From: Mediterranea sp. (in: CFB group bacteria)
GTDB lineage: Bacteria; Bacteroidota; Bacteroidia; Bacteroidales; Bacteroidaceae
DNA: 34,671 nucleotides
Direction: 5' to 3'
Assembly: GCA_031262385.1 (NCBI GenBank)
Contig: JAISHU010000006.1
Span: 1 to 34,671, forward strand
How positions within the stretch are numbered: position 1 is the first letter of the stretch; each line of letters begins with the position of its first letter. A program made the position numbers and the translations under genes. This document shows positions 9,398 to 18,141 of this stretch, in pieces. The notes beneath the pieces were generated by a model that made no database searches, was not told the origin of the DNA, and saw nothing but the letters and a program-made list of their open reading frames with translations.

Positions 9398-9484
9398 GGA
9401 AGTTTGGGTGAGTGGCTGAAACCACCAGTTTGCTAAACTGACGTACGGGTTACCGTACCGGGGGTTCGAATCCCCCAGCTTCCG
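9398..9484 (+). tRNA. tRNA-Ser (anticodon GCT)
   Basis: GGAAGTT...AGCTTCC acceptor stem with discriminator G, anticodon loop CAGTTTGCTAAACTG, long variable arm (ACGTACGGGTTACCGT), GGGGGTTCGAATCCCCC T-arm. CCA not encoded. Confidence 0.95.
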
Positions 9485-9502
9485 CAACGTTATTAACGTT
9501 AG

Positions 9503-9565
9503 ACTACGAGCTACAAGCGATGAGGAATTAATTGATTCCTGCTCCTTGTGGCTCGTAGTTTTTTT
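9503..9565 (+). terminator. Intrinsic terminator after tRNA-Ser
   Basis: ACTACGAGCTACAAG...CTTGTGGCTCGTAGT stem (one G-T) with inner AGGAAT/ATTCCT stem, followed by TTTTTTT. Confidence 0.85.
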
Positions 9566-9780
9566 ATGCAAAGTGTCAAAACGTCAAACGAACCCTCGAA
9601 AAACGGGCTTATTTCGGACTGAAGGACGGCTTGGTGACTTTCGTGCGAGTATAGCGCGTTAAACTATGTAAAAATAGCACCTTAATTCACACACTTACAG
9701 AACGATATAAGGAAATTATGTCAAAAAACAAAAAGCGCCTTCAGCGCGAAAAAACAGCCCCAAAAAGAACTTTATAAAAT

Positions 9781-9862
9781 TATCTCGGCAAGTTATCGCG
9801 ATAACTTGCCGGGATAACACAATAATTTGCCGGGATATACAGGCTAACGTGCCGGGATAATT
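9781..9862 (+). repeat. Palindrome plus phased TAACTTGCCGGGATAA motifs inside element A
   Basis: ttatctcggcaagttatcgcgataacttgccgggataa palindrome, then TAACTTGCC, TAATTTGCC and TAACGTGCC motif starts at 9802, 9823 and 9845 (21 and 22 bp apart). Confidence 0.85.
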
Positions 9863-9873
9863 TCTTTAGCCGG

Positions 9874-9980
9874 CAGTTGATTCATTGTTTTCGCGCCGAC
9901 AGTTTGTTGTTTTCGCGGAGTTGATTCGTTGTTTCCGCCGAGTTGATTCGTTGTTTTTACCGAGTTGGTTCGTTAAGTAA
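9874..9980 (+). repeat. Five-unit 22-bp tandem (iteron-like) array inside element A: GAGTTGATTCGTTGTTTTCGCC
   Basis: Equivalent TTGTTTT positions at 9885, 9907, 9929, 9951 and 9973 (TTAAGTA in the last), exactly 22 bp apart. Confidence 0.88.
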
Positions 9981-10333
9981 CGGGAGATCATGCATAGCAT
10001 GCGGTTTAAAGAGACGTTTTTGGCAAAGTACGAGTTAGCAAAAAGCGCAAAATTGTGACATTATGATGCTAAAACAGGGAATAATGTGCAAAAGCAACAA
10101 TGAAACAGAAAAACACAAACTTCTGTGTATAATGCAGCCCTCCGGATAAAGAAACGGCATAGCTTTACGGCTAATATGGTGTGGCAGAACAGAAATCTTA
10201 CAACGAGAGGAAAAACGGATGCCATTACCACAACCGTAGCTTATTCATATAATTTTTAGGCAGTAATCGCGCAATACACAAGCGAAAGTAAGAACCCCGT
10301 ATGCCGAACGGCACCTGTAGTGATGTGTATGAA

Positions 10334-10364
10334 AAGAGGGACGAAAACCAATTCCGCCCCTCTT
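10334..10364 (-). terminator. Intrinsic terminator downstream of the lipoprotein gene
   Basis: aagaggg...ccctctt stem just beyond the stop codon of 10382..11209(-); T-rich tail (CTTTTC) on the minus strand. Confidence 0.55.
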
Positions 10365-10381
10365 ATTCTATCCTCCGTAGC

Positions 10382-11209
10382 CTAATACCAGCCAAGAGTA
10401 AAATTATCGACAATAATTCCTCTAGCAATCTCGCTTATACGCAATGACGTCGGATACCCGTTTGCATCGAAAGTACAAGCATATTCATCAGAATAAATAT
10501 GTCTAGTGTAATCTGCTCGAACGGGGATGTACTTACACCCTTTACCCATCATACCGCCAAAGTAGGGAATATTGGTGCACATACCGAAGGAATTGTTATC
10601 GAAAATATCGTCTAAAGCCATAAATCCGCCCTTGTTTTCTACAGGAGTAGCTCCGTAATCAAAAGTCACAATGTCGGCTGTAGGATCGTCAAAGCCTGTC
10701 AACTCATGGTCGGATGATGCAGTAGAGATTAGTGTGCCGTCTTCCCAATCCAGCAACGTGTACATCGGTTCAGGACCGGAGGGAGTGGAACGATTGTTTA
10801 CAATCTTTATCAGGTACCCATCGGCACTGTATGTATAGTAGCAGTCATCTTGCTCTGCGCCGTATGTCCCTTCCATGTGTTTTACAAAGCCATCGGCACC
10901 AATGGTAAGTGTGTATGAAATCGCTTCATTGTCGCGCGAGGCACCAACAACTGTTACTGTTTCCCCTTCGTAAATAAGCGTCAGATATTCCCCCATTTCA
11001 ATCAATAAACCGTCAGCATCATAAATCAGATTTACTCCGTTGAATGTCTTCAATCGTATGCCCGGAAATACTTTTTCGGGTTTTATCAAAGAGTTGCCAT
11101 CGTGGATCTCGTCACCCGGAGCATCGTTATCGTCGCCACTGCCGCACGATGTAAAGCTTGCACATGCCGCCATAGACAGTAATGCAAAAATAAATGTTCT
11201 TAGTTTCAT
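10382..11209 (-). CDS. Hypothetical lipoprotein (DUF4595-like, Bacteroidales)
   Basis: Signal peptide MKLRTFIFALLSMAACASFTSC with lipobox Cys; DADGLLIEMGEYLTLIYEG, YTYSADGYLIKI and TFDANGYPTSLR repeats. Confidence 0.75.
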   Translation of the reverse strand: MKLRTFIFALLSMAACASFTSCGSGDDNDAPGDEIHDGNSLIKPEKVFPGIRLKTFNGVNLIYDADGLLIEMGEYLTLIYEGETVTVVGASRDNEAISYTLTIGADGFVKHMEGTYGAEQDDCYYTYSADGYLIKIVNNRSTPSGPEPMYTLLDWEDGTLISTASSDHELTGFDDPTADIVTFDYGATPVENKGGFMALDDIFDNNSFGMCTNIPYFGGMMGKGCKYIPVRADYTRHIYSDEYACTFDANGYPTSLRISEIARGIIVDNFTLGWY

Positions 11210-11421
11210 ACTTTATATCGAATTTAATATGGTTATATAGAGAATACAAACAAGACCGACAATTATATTAGAGCGTGGGGCGACAGACACACGATAGACC
11301 GCAGCAAGAATTAACGAGATTTAATTGACGAAAAATTTCCGTATTTACACCGAAATGTATTCCTTTGCGGAGTTTTTTAAAAACGTGCTGATAGCTAAGA
11401 ATCAAATCAATATAATTAATT

Positions 11422-11826
11422 ATGAAGATTTCACACATCGAGCATCTGGGTATTGCTGTTAAAAGCATCGAGGAAGCTCTTCCGTATTACGAAAATGTTT
11501 TAGGTCTGAAGTGCTACAACATCGAAACTGTAGAGGACCAGAAAGTAAAGACAGCCTTCCTACAAGTGGGCGACACTAAGATTGAACTTCTCGAACCGAC
11601 CAGTCCCGAGAGTACTATTGCCAAGTTCATCGAAAACAGAGGCGCAGGCGTTCACCACGTGGCATTTGCCGTGGAAGACGGTGTTGCCGACGCATTGGCA
11701 CAAGCAGAAGCTGCCGGCGTTCGTTTGATTGACAAAGCTCCCCGTAAAGGTGCCGAAGGACTGAACATCGCCTTCTTGCATCCTAAATCTACGCAGGGTG
11801 TGCTAACCGAACTTTGTGAGAAATAA
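11422..11826 (+). CDS. mce: Methylmalonyl-CoA epimerase
   Basis: MKISHIEHLGIAVKSIEEALPYYENVLGL, GAGVHHVAFAV, LHPKSTQGVLTEL; glyoxalase-fold family; first gene of the decarboxylase operon. Confidence 0.95.
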   Translation: MKISHIEHLGIAVKSIEEALPYYENVLGLKCYNIETVEDQKVKTAFLQVGDTKIELLEPTSPESTIAKFIENRGAGVHHVAFAVEDGVADALAQAEAAGVRLIDKAPRKGAEGLNIAFLHPKSTQGVLTELCEK

Positions 11827-11864
11827 TTTTTCCCTTAAAACAATATTAACAAACTGAAGAACTC

Positions 11865-13418
11865 ATGAGTAATCAACTTGAAAAAATCCAAGAGCTTATT
11901 GATCGTCGCACTGCCGCACGTATGGGGGGTGGCGAAAAAGCCATTGCCAAACAACACGAAAAAGGCAAATATACGGCACGCGAACGCATAGCCATGCTTC
12001 TCGACGAAGGCAGCTTCGAAGAGATGGATATGTTTGTAGAACACCGTTGCACCAACTTCGGCATGGATAAAAAACATTATCCCGGCGATGGCGTCGTAAC
12101 CGGTTGCGGTACAATCGACGGACGTTTGATTTATATCTTCGCACAAGACTTCACCGTATCGGCAGGCTCGCTGTCCGAAACGATGTCGCTCAAAATATGC
12201 AAAATCATGGACCAAGCCATGAAAATGGGTGCTCCCGTTATCGGTCTGAACGACTCGGGCGGCGCACGCATCCAAGAGGGTATCAATGCACTTGCCGGCT
12301 ATTCCGAAATCTTCCAACGCAACATTCTTGCCTCGGGCGTTATTCCTCAAATATCGGGAATCTTCGGTCCCTGCGCCGGAGGTGCCGTTTACTCGCCTGC
12401 ACTAACCGACTTTACACTGATGATGGAAGGTACGTCGTACATGTTCCTCACAGGTCCTAAAGTGGTTAAGACCGTTACCGGCGAAGATGTAACACAAGAA
12501 GCTCTGGGCGGTGCCAGCGTGCACTCCACCAAATCGGGTGTTACCCACTTCACCGCTAAAACCGAAGAAGAAGGTTTGGCTCTGCTGCGCCAGTTGCTGA
12601 GCTACATTCCGCAAAATAACCTCGAAGAGGCTCCCCTCGTTGAATGCAACGACCCTGTCGACCGTCTGGAAGAATCGCTCAACGAAATCATCCCCGACAG
12701 CCCCAACAAACCGTACGACATGTACGAAGTGATTGGCGCCATTGTGGACAACGGAGAGTTTCTCGAAGTACAAAAAGATTACGCCAAAAATATCATCATA
12801 GGCTTTGCCCGCTTCAACGGACAGTCGGTGGGTGTCGTAGCCAACCAGCCCAAATATTTGGCGGGTGTGCTCGACAGCAACTCATCACGCAAAGCTGCAC
12901 GTTTCGTTCGCTTCTGCGATGCCTTCAACATCCCCATCGTTTCGCTGGTAGACGTGCCGGGCTTCTTGCCGGGTACCGGTCAGGAGTACAACGGTGTGAT
13001 TCTGCACGGTGCCAAATTGCTCTACGCCTACGGCGAAGCTACCGTGCCCAAAGTAACCGTAACCCTGCGTAAATCGTACGGTGGTTCGCACATTGTGATG
13101 AGCTGCAAGCAACTGCGCGGCGACATGAACTACGCTTGGCCTACTGCCGAGATTGCCGTAATGGGTGGCGCCGGTGCCGTAGAAGTACTCTATGCCCGCG
13201 AAGCCAAAGAGAATGCCGACCCCGCACAATATCTCGCCGAGAAGGAAGCCGAATACACCAAGCTGTTTGCCAACCCGTACAACGCCGCCAAGTATGGTTA
13301 CATCGACGACGTTATCGAGCCGCGTAACACCCGCTTCCGCATCATCCGCGCTTTGCAACAACTGCAAACCAAGAAGTTGGTGAACCCCGCCAAGAAGCAT
13401 GGTAATATTCCTTTGTAA
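11865..13418 (+). CDS. mmdA: Methylmalonyl-CoA decarboxylase/propionyl-CoA carboxyltransferase alpha subunit
   Basis: Carboxyltransferase motifs [82 protein letters not shown]. Confidence 0.95.
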   Translation: MSNQLEKIQELIDRRTAARMGGGEKAIAKQHEKGKYTARERIAMLLDEGSFEEMDMFVEHRCTNFGMDKKHYPGDGVVTGCGTIDGRLIYIFAQDFTVSAGSLSETMSLKICKIMDQAMKMGAPVIGLNDSGGARIQEGINALAGYSEIFQRNILASGVIPQISGIFGPCAGGAVYSPALTDFTLMMEGTSYMFLTGPKVVKTVTGEDVTQEALGGASVHSTKSGVTHFTAKTEEEGLALLRQLLSYIPQNNLEEAPLVECNDPVDRLEESLNEIIPDSPNKPYDMYEVIGAIVDNGEFLEVQKDYAKNIIIGFARFNGQSVGVVANQPKYLAGVLDSNSSRKAARFVRFCDAFNIPIVSLVDVPGFLPGTGQEYNGVILHGAKLLYAYGEATVPKVTVTLRKSYGGSHIVMSCKQLRGDMNYAWPTAEIAVMGGAGAVEVLYAREAKENADPAQYLAEKEAEYTKLFANPYNAAKYGYIDDVIEPRNTRFRIIRALQQLQTKKLVNPAKKHGNIPL

Positions 13419-13439
13419 CATAATAAATAAGAAACGATT

Positions 13440-14372
13440 ATGAATAGCGTAAAAATCGGAATATTTGCCTCCTTGCTGCTGGTTACAGGCTTGTTTAGCT
13501 CGTGCGGAGAGCAAGAGTCGAATACCAAACTGCTGCTCAACGAGATTCTGATAGACAATGAAGATAACTTTCAGGACGACTACGGACTGCACAGCGCATG
13601 GATTGAAATATTCAACAAGTCGTTCGGTAGTGCCGACCTCGCTGCATGGCATATCAAGACAAGCAGCACACCCGGCGATACCGTGGACTACTTCATCCCT
13701 AAAGGCGACATTCTCACCAAAGTGAATCCGCGCCAACACGCCTTGTTCTGGGCGGACGGGGCAAAATCCAAAGGTACTTTCCACACCAGCTTTACACTTA
13801 ATGCCGAGACATCCAACTGGATTGGTCTGTACGACAGCGGCAATAAGCTGATGGACCAAGTGGTGATACCTGCCGGAGCACTGAAAGCCAACCAAAGTTA
13901 TGCCCGCATCTACGACGGCGATACCCAATGGGAAGTGAAAACCGGCGAGGGTGACAAATACGTAACTCCCAGCACCAACAACAAGACCATTGAAAGCAAT
14001 GCCAAGATGGAGAAGTTCAAAGAGCACGACGGTTCGGGTATCGGTATGACTCTGAGTGCTATGGCTGTGGTATTTAGCGGATTGCTGCTGCTCTTTATCT
14101 CCTTCAAGTTGGTAGGTAAAGCCTCGGTAGCTCTGAGTCGCCGCAACGCCATGAAGTCTAAAGGCACGGTCGACATCAAGGAAGCCAAAGAGAAGAAACT
14201 GGGCGAAGCCCCGGGCGAAGTATTTGCCGCCATTGCCATGGCTATGCATGAATTTCAAAGCGACATTCATGACGATGAAGATACCGTGCTTACCATGACC
14301 CGCGTAAAACGCACGTACTCGCCGTGGAGTTCCAAAATCTACAATCTGCGCCAACTACCGCCGCATAAATAA
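13440..14372 (+). CDS. OadG-like decarboxylase gamma subunit fused to an N-terminal lipoprotein lamin-tail-like domain
   Basis: Lipobox LFSSCGEQ; LLLNEILIDNEDNFQDDYGLHSAWIEIFNKS..LAAWHIKTSS resembles lamin-tail domains; TM segment LSAMAVVFSGLLLLFISFKLVGK; OadG-like cytosolic tail. Operon position between mmdA and the biotin carrier. Confidence 0.8.
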   Translation: MNSVKIGIFASLLLVTGLFSSCGEQESNTKLLLNEILIDNEDNFQDDYGLHSAWIEIFNKSFGSADLAAWHIKTSSTPGDTVDYFIPKGDILTKVNPRQHALFWADGAKSKGTFHTSFTLNAETSNWIGLYDSGNKLMDQVVIPAGALKANQSYARIYDGDTQWEVKTGEGDKYVTPSTNNKTIESNAKMEKFKEHDGSGIGMTLSAMAVVFSGLLLLFISFKLVGKASVALSRRNAMKSKGTVDIKEAKEKKLGEAPGEVFAAIAMAMHEFQSDIHDDEDTVLTMTRVKRTYSPWSSKIYNLRQLPPHK

Positions 14373-14404
14373 CAGGATGCCAATTCTAAAAACATAAGAA
14401 ACAA

Positions 14405-14833
14405 ATGAAAGAATATAAGTATAAAATCAATGGTAACCCCTATAACGTTACCGTGAAAGATATCGAAGAAAACATCGCTCACGTAGAAGTGAACGGTACT
14501 CCTTACAAAGTGGAAATGGAGAAAGCTCCAAAGGTAATCATCAAACCGGTGGTTCGCCAGTCTACTACACCTGCCGCTCAAACCGTGCAGGTAGCCAAAC
14601 CCGCCGCACCCAGCACAGGCAAGTCGGGTGTGAAATCGCCGCTGCCCGGTGTCATCCTCGAAGTAAAAGTAAAAGTGGGCGACGCCGTGAAACGCGGACA
14701 AACCATTATCATCCTCGAAGCGATGAAAATGGAAAACAATATCAATGCCGACAAAGACGGTACGGTTACGGCTATCAATGTTAACAAAGGAGACTCTGTG
14801 CTGGAAGGTACCGACCTCGTAGTGATTGAATAA
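14405..14833 (+). CDS. Biotin carboxyl carrier protein of the decarboxylase
   Basis: C-terminal EAMKMENNI biotinylation motif; Ala/Pro-rich linker. Confidence 0.93.
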   Translation: MKEYKYKINGNPYNVTVKDIEENIAHVEVNGTPYKVEMEKAPKVIIKPVVRQSTTPAAQTVQVAKPAAPSTGKSGVKSPLPGVILEVKVKVGDAVKRGQTIIILEAMKMENNINADKDGTVTAINVNKGDSVLEGTDLVVIE

Positions 14834-14837
14834 AGAT

Positions 14838-15998
14838 ATGGGAGATTTTATAAACTTCTTAGGAAATAACCTTGCCGACTTCTGGACGTACACCGGCTTT
14901 GCAAATGCAACCGTCGGACACCTCATTATGATTCTCTTCGGCTTGGTTTTCATCTATTTGGCAGTAGCCAAAGAGTTTGAACCGATGTTGTTGATACCTA
15001 TCGGATTCGGTATGCTCATCGGTAACATCCCGTTCAACATGGATGCCGGACTGAAGGTGGGTATCTACGAAGAAGGCTCGGTGCTCAACATCCTGTATCA
15101 AGGTGTTACCTCGGGTTGGTATCCGCCACTTATCTTCTTGGGTATCGGTGCGATGACCGACTTCTCGGCGCTTATCTCCAACCCTAAACTGATGCTCATC
15201 GGAGCCGCAGCGCAGTTTGGTATCTTCGGCGCCTACATGATTGCCCTCTGGATAGGCTTCGACCCGATGCAAGCTGGTGCTATCGGTATCATCGGTGGAG
15301 CCGACGGACCTACCGCTATCTTCCTTTCGTCGAAGTTGGCACCCAACCTTATGGGAGCCATTGCGGTATCGGCATATTCTTACATGGCGTTGGTACCGGT
15401 GATACAGCCGCCCATTATGCGTGCCCTCACCACCAAGAAAGAGCGCCTCATCCGTATGAAACCTCCCCGCGTGGTGTCGCACACCGAAAAGGTGATATTC
15501 CCTATCATCGGTTTGCTGCTTACTACGTTCCTCGTACCGTCGGGTCTGCCTCTGCTGGGTATGCTCTTCTTCGGTAACCTCATTAAGGAGAGCGGTGTTA
15601 CCCGTCGTCTTGCCGAAACGGCACGTGGTCCGCTGATTGACGTAATCACCATTCTGCTGGGCGTAACCGTAGGTGCATCGACGCAAGCATCGGAGTTCCT
15701 TACTTGGGACTCTGTCAAGATATTCGGCTTGGGCGCCTTCTCGTTCATCATTGCCACCACCGCCGGTGTACTCTTTGTGAAGTTCTTCAACCTTTTCTTG
15801 AAGAAGGACAATAAGATTAACCCGCTCATCGGTAATGCAGGCGTATCGGCTGTGCCCGACTCGGCACGTATCTCACAAGTGATTGGTTTGGAATACGACC
15901 CCACCAACTACCTGCTGATGCACGCCATGGGACCCAACGTAGCAGGTGTTATCGGCTCGGCTGTTGCCGCCGGTATCTTGCTGGGCTTCCTGATGTAA
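14838..15998 (+). CDS. mmdB: Sodium ion-translocating decarboxylase beta subunit
   Basis: OadB/MmdB motifs IGIIGGADGPTAIFLSSKLAP, NAGVSAVPDSARISQVIG, HAMGPNVAGVIGSAVAAG. ATG at 14838 preferred over TTG at 14826. Confidence 0.93.
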   Translation: MGDFINFLGNNLADFWTYTGFANATVGHLIMILFGLVFIYLAVAKEFEPMLLIPIGFGMLIGNIPFNMDAGLKVGIYEEGSVLNILYQGVTSGWYPPLIFLGIGAMTDFSALISNPKLMLIGAAAQFGIFGAYMIALWIGFDPMQAGAIGIIGGADGPTAIFLSSKLAPNLMGAIAVSAYSYMALVPVIQPPIMRALTTKKERLIRMKPPRVVSHTEKVIFPIIGLLLTTFLVPSGLPLLGMLFFGNLIKESGVTRRLAETARGPLIDVITILLGVTVGASTQASEFLTWDSVKIFGLGAFSFIIATTAGVLFVKFFNLFLKKDNKINPLIGNAGVSAVPDSARISQVIGLEYDPTNYLLMHAMGPNVAGVIGSAVAAGILLGFLM

Positions 15999-16025
15999 GC
16001 CATCCTTTTTTAGAAAAACATTTAT

Positions 16026-16074
16026 CAGGGCAGAGTGGTGCCTATACTAAGTACCACTCTGCCCTGCTTCTTTT
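16026..16074 (+). terminator. Intrinsic terminator after mmdB
   Basis: cagggcagagtggt...accactctgccctg, 14-bp perfect stem followed by cttctttt. Confidence 0.85.
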
Positions 16075-16108
16075 CTTTACCTTATTTTTTTGTAAAGTCT
16101 TACCTACC

Positions 16109-17452
16109 ATGAACACTTTTGAATTTAGCCCGTGGACACTGTTCCTTGATGCGGGCATTATCTCTGCATTGCTGCTTGTCGGCAAACTCTTACGGGCACA
16201 CATACCCGTCATCCAAAAACTTTTTCTTCCCCCTTCGCTGCTCGCCGGCTTTATCGCTTTGCTTTTAGGACCTAATGTGCTCGACCTGCTTCCGCTGTCG
16301 AACTCCATGGGAACCTATGCAGGTATCCTCATTGCGTTGGTATTCAGCAGCATTCCTTTTTCATCTACCCATCACAGCGGCGGTGCACACATTCGCAAGA
16401 TGTGGAGTTTTTCACAATCTACCATGCTACTGCAATGGGCTATCGGTGGTTTGCTGGGCTACCTTGTGCTCAAAGCCTTCTGGCGGGTAGACGCAGCTTT
16501 CGGCATTGCCATGCCGACCGGTTTTTGTGGAGGGCACGGTTCGGCGGCAGCTATCGGGCAAGCCTTTGCACAGTTTGATTACGCCGACATGCTTACGCTG
16601 GCGATGACGGCGGCAACGATAGGCATCCTGTCGTCGGTAGTTATCGGTTTGATTGTGGTGAAATGGGGAGTTAAGAAAGGGTATGCCAGCTACCTGAGCA
16701 ACTTCGAAGAGCTTCCCGACGAACTACGTTCGGGCTTGTTGCCAAGTGTGAAACGCGAAAGTATGGGCGAAACCACCGTATCGTCTATCTCAATGGATTC
16801 GCTGACACTCAACTTTGCCATAGTAAGTGTGGTGGCACTCGCCGGCTACGGCATCAGCAAAGGCGTATCGGGTATCTTCCCGCAATTAGAACTGCCGGTA
16901 TTCAGTTGTGCTTTTCTGGCAGGTATCCTCATTAAGAAACTGATTATAAAACGCACTCCTGCCACACACTACATCTGTCCCCGCAGCATCGGACACCTCA
17001 GTGGTGCCTTTACCGACTACCTCGTAGCCTTCGGCATCGCTTCTATCAAGCTTTCCGTGGTGGTACAATACATTGTACCGTTGCTTATTTTACTGACGGT
17101 CGGGCTGCTGTTCACCTTGTGCTACATACTGATTATGGGTAAAAAACTGTTCAAAGGCGACAGTTGGTTGGAGAAGTCACTGTTTGCTTGGGGTTGGTGT
17201 ACGGGCACCGTTGCCATGGGCATTGCCTTGCTGCGCATCGTCGATCCCGACAATAAAAGTCACACCATGGAAGATTACGCCATTGCCTACATGTTTATTG
17301 CACCGGTAGAGATTGCCCTGATTACACTGGTACCGCTTGCCTTTTTCCACGGCTGGGGATTGTTGTTCAGCCTATTGTGTCTGTTGGCTGGATTAGTGGT
17401 TATGTCTGTCCCTCTCCTACCCCCACTCCGAACAAAGCGAAGTCGTACTTAA
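16109..17452 (+). CDS. gltS: Sodium/glutamate symporter
   Basis: Polytopic membrane protein with FCGGHGSAAAIGQAF and WGWCTGTVAMGIALLRIVDP motifs of the GltS family. Confidence 0.85.
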   Translation: MNTFEFSPWTLFLDAGIISALLLVGKLLRAHIPVIQKLFLPPSLLAGFIALLLGPNVLDLLPLSNSMGTYAGILIALVFSSIPFSSTHHSGGAHIRKMWSFSQSTMLLQWAIGGLLGYLVLKAFWRVDAAFGIAMPTGFCGGHGSAAAIGQAFAQFDYADMLTLAMTAATIGILSSVVIGLIVVKWGVKKGYASYLSNFEELPDELRSGLLPSVKRESMGETTVSSISMDSLTLNFAIVSVVALAGYGISKGVSGIFPQLELPVFSCAFLAGILIKKLIIKRTPATHYICPRSIGHLSGAFTDYLVAFGIASIKLSVVVQYIVPLLILLTVGLLFTLCYILIMGKKLFKGDSWLEKSLFAWGWCTGTVAMGIALLRIVDPDNKSHTMEDYAIAYMFIAPVEIALITLVPLAFFHGWGLLFSLLCLLAGLVVMSVPLLPPLRTKRSRT

Positions 17453-18128
17453 CCGGGTCTTCGGGACAGAAAGAGCGCAAAACGGTCGTAAGTTCTTCCA
17501 CCGCCTTACGATCGTTGCTCTTGCGCCGGAGCAGTCCCAGTCGGCGTGCCGTATTGGCAACATGCACATCCAGCGGGATGTATAACTGCGACGGTTTGAT
17601 AAACGTCCACAGTCCCAAATCTACCGCCCCTTCGTTGCGCACCAACCACCGCAAAGCCATATTGATGCGCTTCAACGCGCTCTTGTCGACCTTGTACGAC
17701 AGACGGAGCATGGGTGCAATGTCCCACGCTGTAATTTCCGATGCCCTGCCCTCAAAGCAACTTGCCAGACAGGCTTCCATACTATCGTAGTGAGTGAGGA
17801 TGTCGTGAAATCCGTGCAACATACCCGCCAAATCCTGTTCAAAGAAGGTACGGTGCACATTCGCCGTACCCAATCTTTTATAGCCTTCGCTCATCACATA
17901 GTCGTAAGGACTTCGACCCAGTTTGTCGAGCATACGTTCTGCATTCCGAAGAATCATCTGACGTCTGCCCCACGCAATGGTGGCAACAATAAACGCCACA
18001 ATCTCAATATCTTGCTTGCACGAATAGTTATGTACAAACTGTACAGGGTCGTTTTCGATGAAGGCAGGTACTTGGATGCGCGCCACCTCGTTGTCGAGGT
18101 ATGCTTTGAGGGAGTGGAAGTTTGTCAT
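17400..18128 (-). CDS. TIGR02757 (DUF2400) family protein
   Basis: MTNFHSLKAYLDNEVARIQVP, AFIVATIAWGRRQMILRNAERM, LRWLVRNEGAVDLGLWTFIKPSQLYIPLDVHVANTARRLGLL, DPVKYDFALFGVGV. Start taken at 18128. Confidence 0.88.
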   Translation of the reverse strand: MTNFHSLKAYLDNEVARIQVPAFIENDPVQFVHNYSCKQDIEIVAFIVATIAWGRRQMILRNAERMLDKLGRSPYDYVMSEGYKRLGTANVHRTFFEQDLAGMLHGFHDILTHYDSMEACLASCFEGRASEITAWDIAPMLRLSYKVDKSALKRINMALRWLVRNEGAVDLGLWTFIKPSQLYIPLDVHVANTARRLGLLRRKSNDRKAVEELTTVLRSFCPEDPVKYDFALFGVGVGEGQT

Positions 18129-18141
18129 AAGCAAAAAGCAT

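Larger units (their letters stand above)
9569..10066 (+). repeat. Noncoding repeat element, copy A (about 498 bp), inverted relative to copy B at 31033-31509
   Basis: caaagtgtcaaaacgtcaaacgaaccctcgaaaaacg ... gtgacattatga aligns end to end with the reverse complement of 31033-31509, roughly 85-90% identical by eye, including a 55-nt identical block (9924-9978). No ORF in the supplied track spans it. Confidence 0.92.

Noticed and set aside
9284-9571. N-terminal extension of the UbiA ORF (8261..9571, minus)
   Set aside because: It runs antisense through a clear tRNA-Ser and its terminator; family-like sequence begins at MRTIIFWLNAARK (9283).
9874-9980. CRISPR array
   Set aside because: 22-bp units are contiguous with no unique spacers, and no cas genes are nearby.
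9398-11209. Integrative island inserted at tRNA-Ser
   Set aside because: No integrase and no duplicated tRNA 3' end found downstream; following genes are ordinary Bacteroidales core genes.
12885-14354. 489-aa antisense ORF
   Set aside because: Lies opposite the conserved mmdA and OadG-like genes; composition is that of a shadow frame with no recognisable motifs.
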